From NCBI RefSeq assembly GCF_946887195.1, contig NZ_CAMPKE010000006.1, positions 124,001-188,000 of the forward strand: 64,000 nt of DNA, written 5' to 3'. The notes beneath the pieces are model-generated. The model did not search any database, was not told the DNA's origin, and saw only the letters and a program-made list of their open reading frames with translations. Below, in pieces: positions 61,525-64,000 of this stretch (position 1 is its first letter; each line of letters opens with the position of its first letter). The position numbers were made by a program, and so were the translations under genes. This stretch comes from an uncultured Halomonas sp. Its GTDB lineage: Bacteria; Pseudomonadota; Gammaproteobacteria; Pseudomonadales; Halomonadaceae.

Positions 61525-63318
61525 TCAATCCTTGGTCACGCGATTGATTTCTTCCAGGCTGGTCGTACCCTCCAATACCTTGAGCAGCCCACTGCGGCGC
61601 AAATCGGGATGGCCCTCGCGGCGCGCCGCGGCATCGAGTTCCAGCGAGTTGCCTTCCTGCATGATCAGCTGGCTGATCTCGTCGCTGACCGGCACCACCT
61701 CATAGATGCCCACGCGGCCCTTGTAGCCCAGCGTGCACTGCCGGCAGCCCACCGGATGATAGATCGTCGCGCCCTGCAATTCCTCTTCCGAAAAGCCTTC
61801 CTTGAACAGCGCCTCGCGTGGGATTTCGGCTGGCTGTTTGCAGTGCGGGCACAATTTACGTGCCAGCCGCTGGGCGATGATCAGCGAGACCGAGCTTGCG
61901 ATATTGAACGGCGCCACGCCCATGTTGCGCAGGCGCGTCAGGGTTTCGGCGGCGGAATTGGTATGCACGGTGGATAGCACCAGATGGCCGGTCTGCGACG
62001 CCTTTACCGAGATTTCGGCGGTTTCCAGATCGCGAATCTCACCGACCATGACCACATCCGGATCCTGGCGCAAAAAGGCACGCAGGGCGCTGGCGAAATC
62101 CAGGCCGATCCGGGGCAGTACGTTGACCTGATTGACACCGGGCACCTTGATCTCGACCGGATCCTCGGCGGTCAAAATATTGCGCTCGGCGGTATTGAGA
62201 ATATTCAGGCCGGTATACAGCGTGACCGTCTTGCCGCTCCCGGTAGGGCCGGTGACCAAGATCATGCCTTGTGGCTCGGCCAGGGCCTTCTCGTACATGC
62301 GTCGTTGCGCGCCCGTGAAGCCGAGTGCATCGATACCCAGGCGCGCACTGGCCGGGTCGAGAATGCGCAGCACGAGTTTTTCGCCATACACGGTCGGCAG
62401 CGAGTTGACGCGAAAGTCGATCGAACGGCTCTTGGAAAGTTTGAGCTTGATGGCGCCATCCTGGGGCATGCGCCGCTCGGAGATGTCCAGGCGCGCCATG
62501 ACCTTCAAGCGTGCGGCGATGCGGGTGCGCATGCCGAACGGTGGGCGCGTCACCTCGAGCAGAATGCCATCGATACGGAAACGGATGCGAAAGCTGGTCT
62601 CGTAAGGCTCGAAATGAATATCCGACGCACCGCGACGAATGGCATCCAGCAGGATCTTGTTGACGAACTTGACCACCGGCGCGTCATCGCTCGACGCGGT
62701 GATCGCCATGTCGTCGGTTTCGGAAGTCTCCTCCTCGTACTCGAGCTCGCCGATGCCGTCGTCCGTACCGGCGAGCTCCTGCATCATGCTGTTGTCGGCC
62801 TGGGCCAGATAATTCTCCAGCGCTGGGCCGAGCTGATCGACCGGGGCCAGCACACCCTCGACATTCAGGCCGGTGGCGAACTGCAACTCATCGAGTTGGG
62901 CAAGCGTCGAGGGGAAGGGCACCGCCACCGTCAAGCGGTGCGCGTTACGGGTCAGCGGCATGATCCTGTGCCGGCGCAGTACCTTTTCGGGCATGTCGGC
63001 GGCCGGCGGTAGTGCATCGAGGCGCAGCGCATCGAGATCGATGACCGGCAGGCCATACTCCCACGCCGCGCTCAATGTCGCATCGCGTGCCGTTACCATG
63101 CCGTTGTCGATGACGTATTGCATCATCGACATCTCGCTATCGCTGGCCTCCTGCTCGGCGCGCCGTGCTGCCGCCTCGCTCAATAGTCCATCGTCCACCA
63201 GGCGTTTCGACAGCCCGCGCAGCGCCTCCCCGCTGAGCTGCTCGTCACGGCGCGGAGCTACGTCGGGCTTCGATGGCGATCGCGATGACGGATGAGATGG
63301 CGGGTGAGATGCGCTCAT
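61525..63318 (-). CDS. pilB: Type IV pilus assembly ATPase PilB
   Basis: A 597-residue extension ATPase (P. aeruginosa PilB 566). N-terminal MshEN/GspE-N-like region, then Walker A GPTGSGKTVT, the Asp box and DPDVVMVGEIRDLETAEI (Walker B region). A CxxC zinc site follows (CPHCKQPAE, then CRQC). ATG 63318 starts a proline- and serine-rich N-terminal extension (SASHPPSHPSS); the frame is open 90 codons further but with unlike composition. The ribosome site is weak. Confidence 0.94.
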   Translation of the reverse strand: MSASHPPSHPSSRSPSKPDVAPRRDEQLSGEALRGLSKRLVDDGLLSEAAARRAEQEASDSEMSMMQYVIDNGMVTARDATLSAAWEYGLPVIDLDALRLDALPPAADMPEKVLRRHRIMPLTRNAHRLTVAVPFPSTLAQLDELQFATGLNVEGVLAPVDQLGPALENYLAQADNSMMQELAGTDDGIGELEYEEETSETDDMAITASSDDAPVVKFVNKILLDAIRRGASDIHFEPYETSFRIRFRIDGILLEVTRPPFGMRTRIAARLKVMARLDISERRMPQDGAIKLKLSKSRSIDFRVNSLPTVYGEKLVLRILDPASARLGIDALGFTGAQRRMYEKALAEPQGMILVTGPTGSGKTVTLYTGLNILNTAERNILTAEDPVEIKVPGVNQVNVLPRIGLDFASALRAFLRQDPDVVMVGEIRDLETAEISVKASQTGHLVLSTVHTNSAAETLTRLRNMGVAPFNIASSVSLIIAQRLARKLCPHCKQPAEIPREALFKEGFSEEELQGATIYHPVGCRQCTLGYKGRVGIYEVVPVSDEISQLIMQEGNSLELDAAARREGHPDLRRSGLLKVLEGTTSLEEINRVTKD

Positions 63319-63801
63319 GTAACGGTTCGATGCCTCTTGTCGATAACGAATACAAGCATTGGAAACCCCTGCCAGCAGTCTAGCGCCATGAGTCGATACT
63401 GACACGTAGTGCTCAGGCAAAAGGCTGGCAATGCTAGGTTGCGTTGGTATGAGTGGCTTGCGCAATACGAAGTTGTTATTTAATGTAAGTTCAGGATTAA
63501 TAAAAATTAGGATCGCGATCGGCAGGTTACTCGCGCTCTGTCGCAAAAGGAAGACGCTGTTCGCTTCAGAAAAGGCAAAAAAGCGCATTTCATGGCTAAA
63601 GATTTGCCGAAAGGGGTCGATAACAGGAGCTAAGCGTAACCGTTTTGTAATGCTTAAGAGGGTGAGACCAGCGTTGAAGGCAGGCTATCAAGCATGAGCA
63701 GTGGGAATGTGATAGCGTCGCAAAAAACAGGATGTGCTAAAAAAGCAGGACGAATAATTCATCAAAAAGAACGATCGCTTGGAACCTGAGGGGGCAAAAG
63801 C
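63319..63801. other. AT-rich intergenic region between divergent pilB and pilA
   Basis: This 483-bp stretch is lower in GC than the rest of the window, mainly in 63470-63800. It must hold the promoters of both pilus operons. It contains an 88-codon open frame (63431-63697) with a basic, low-complexity product that matches nothing I know; I do not call it a gene. No terminator or RNA gene is evident. Confidence 0.7.
63702..63717 (+). promoter_or_regulatory. Weak candidate sigma-54 promoter of pilA
   Basis: TGGGAATGTGATAGCG keeps the GG and GC pairs with the required 10-bp spacing (GG 63703-63704, GC 63715-63716) but matches the rest of the sigma-54 consensus only in part. It would start transcription near 63728, about 75-100 nt before pilA. 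pilA is sigma-54 dependent in Pseudomonas, and rpoN is in this window, but the match is modest. Confidence 0.3.
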
Positions 63802-63825
63802 ATGAAGACTAAGGGAAGCAGGGTA

Positions 63826-64000
63826 ATGAGAAAGCAGCAAAGCGGTTTTACGTTGATCGAACTGCTGATCGTAGTGGCGATCATCGGCATTCTCGCGGCG
63901 ATTGCGATACCGCGGTATCAGGATTACGTGGCTAAATCTGAGGCAGCCTCGGCTCTTGCTACAATTCGTGGAGGGCAGACACAAGCTGAAGTATTAATTC
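63826..64000 (+). CDS. pilA: Type IV major pilin PilA, N-terminal part
   Basis: The frame continues past the window end; 58 codons are present. The product starts MRKQQSG and then [22 protein letters not shown], the class IVa prepilin signature. Cleavage by PilD after the glycine and methylation of the phenylalanine are expected, with Glu at mature position 5. An in-frame ATG at 63802 has a stronger ribosome site (GAGGGGG) and would give a 15-residue leader. I prefer 63826 because it gives the usual 7-residue leader, with AAGGGA 9 nt upstream. It is divergent from pilB. Confidence 0.93.
   Translation, partial: MRKQQSGFTLIELLIVVAIIGILAAIAIPRYQDYVAKSEAASALATIRGGQTQAEVLI

Noticed and set aside
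63431..63697. 88-codon plus-strand ORF between pilB and pilA
   Set aside because: Basic low-complexity product, no recognisable family and unusual composition in a promoter-bearing gap. A short AAGG lies upstream, so it is not impossible, but there is too little support to call it.
63782..63798. Second sigma-54-like match just before pilA (TGGAACCTGAGGGGGCA)
   Set aside because: The GG to GC distance is 11, not 10, and the sequence is explained by the Shine-Dalgarno region of pilA.

Overview
The window is a high-GC gammaproteobacterial chromosome segment. Gene order and protein sequences fit the Halomonadaceae (Halomonas/Chromohalobacter type): pilABCD-coaE-yacG, secA-argJ-Nudix/ThiE, murA-hisG-hisD next to a DegS-type protease, and a DciA-type helicase loader. 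It is almost entirely conserved core genome. I see no insertion sequence, prophage, tRNA or CRISPR array.

Layout. 1-5.2 kb: end of an AsmA-like YhdP protein, the TldD/TldE(PmbA) protease pair with DarP antisense between them, and an MgtE Mg2+ transporter. 5.4-12.5 kb (minus strand): kdsD-kdsC-lptC-lptA-lptB-rpoN-hpf-ptsN-rapZ-ptsO, which combines Kdo synthesis, LPS export, sigma-54 and the nitrogen PTS. 12.6-19.4 kb (plus): mlaFEDCB (phospholipid retrograde transport), ibaG, murA, hisG, hisD. 19.4-23.4 kb: DegS/AlgW-type protease, Nif3-like protein, ZapG and ZapE. 23.6-28.7 kb: rplM-rpsI, the cytochrome bc1 operon petABC, and sspA-sspB. 28.7-32.1 kb (minus): lpoA-yraN-diaA-dolP. 32.2-50.0 kb: rsmI, the RNase P RNA gene, then the division and cell-wall (dcw) cluster rsmH-ftsL-ftsI-murE-murF-mraY-murD-ftsW-murG-murC-ddl-ftsQ-ftsA-ftsZ. 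50.1-54.9 kb: lpxC, dciA (minus), a small unrecognised secretory ORF, and secA. 54.9-64 kb: argJ, a MutT-ThiE fusion, a DUF21/CBS protein, and the type IV pilus genes yacG-coaE-pilD-pilC-pilB (minus) with the start of pilA (plus) at the edge.

The most interesting element is upstream of secA. A 121-codon ORF (51666-52031) sits in the position that secM holds in E. coli. It encodes a signal-peptide-like N-terminus and ends Arg-Gly-Pro-Pro plus four residues and stop. E. coli SecM likewise ends Arg-Ala-Gly-Pro plus four residues. Ten bases inside the ORF (51990-51999), just 5' of the Arg-Gly-Pro-Pro codons, are perfectly complementary to 52110-52119, which contains the secA Shine-Dalgarno sequence. 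A ribosome stalled at the motif would cover most of the first strand and free the secA start. The peptide sequence has no evident similarity to SecM apart from this layout, so I propose it as a divergent or convergent secretion monitor.

Other points worth attention: the dcw cluster lacks mraZ and begins 28 bp after rnpB with no terminator; an AT-rich gap between ftsQ and ftsA carries a hairpin, a consensus -10 and palindromes; a 142-bp imperfect inverted repeat starts at the secA stop codon; and the rplM leader contains a perfect 9-bp hairpin.
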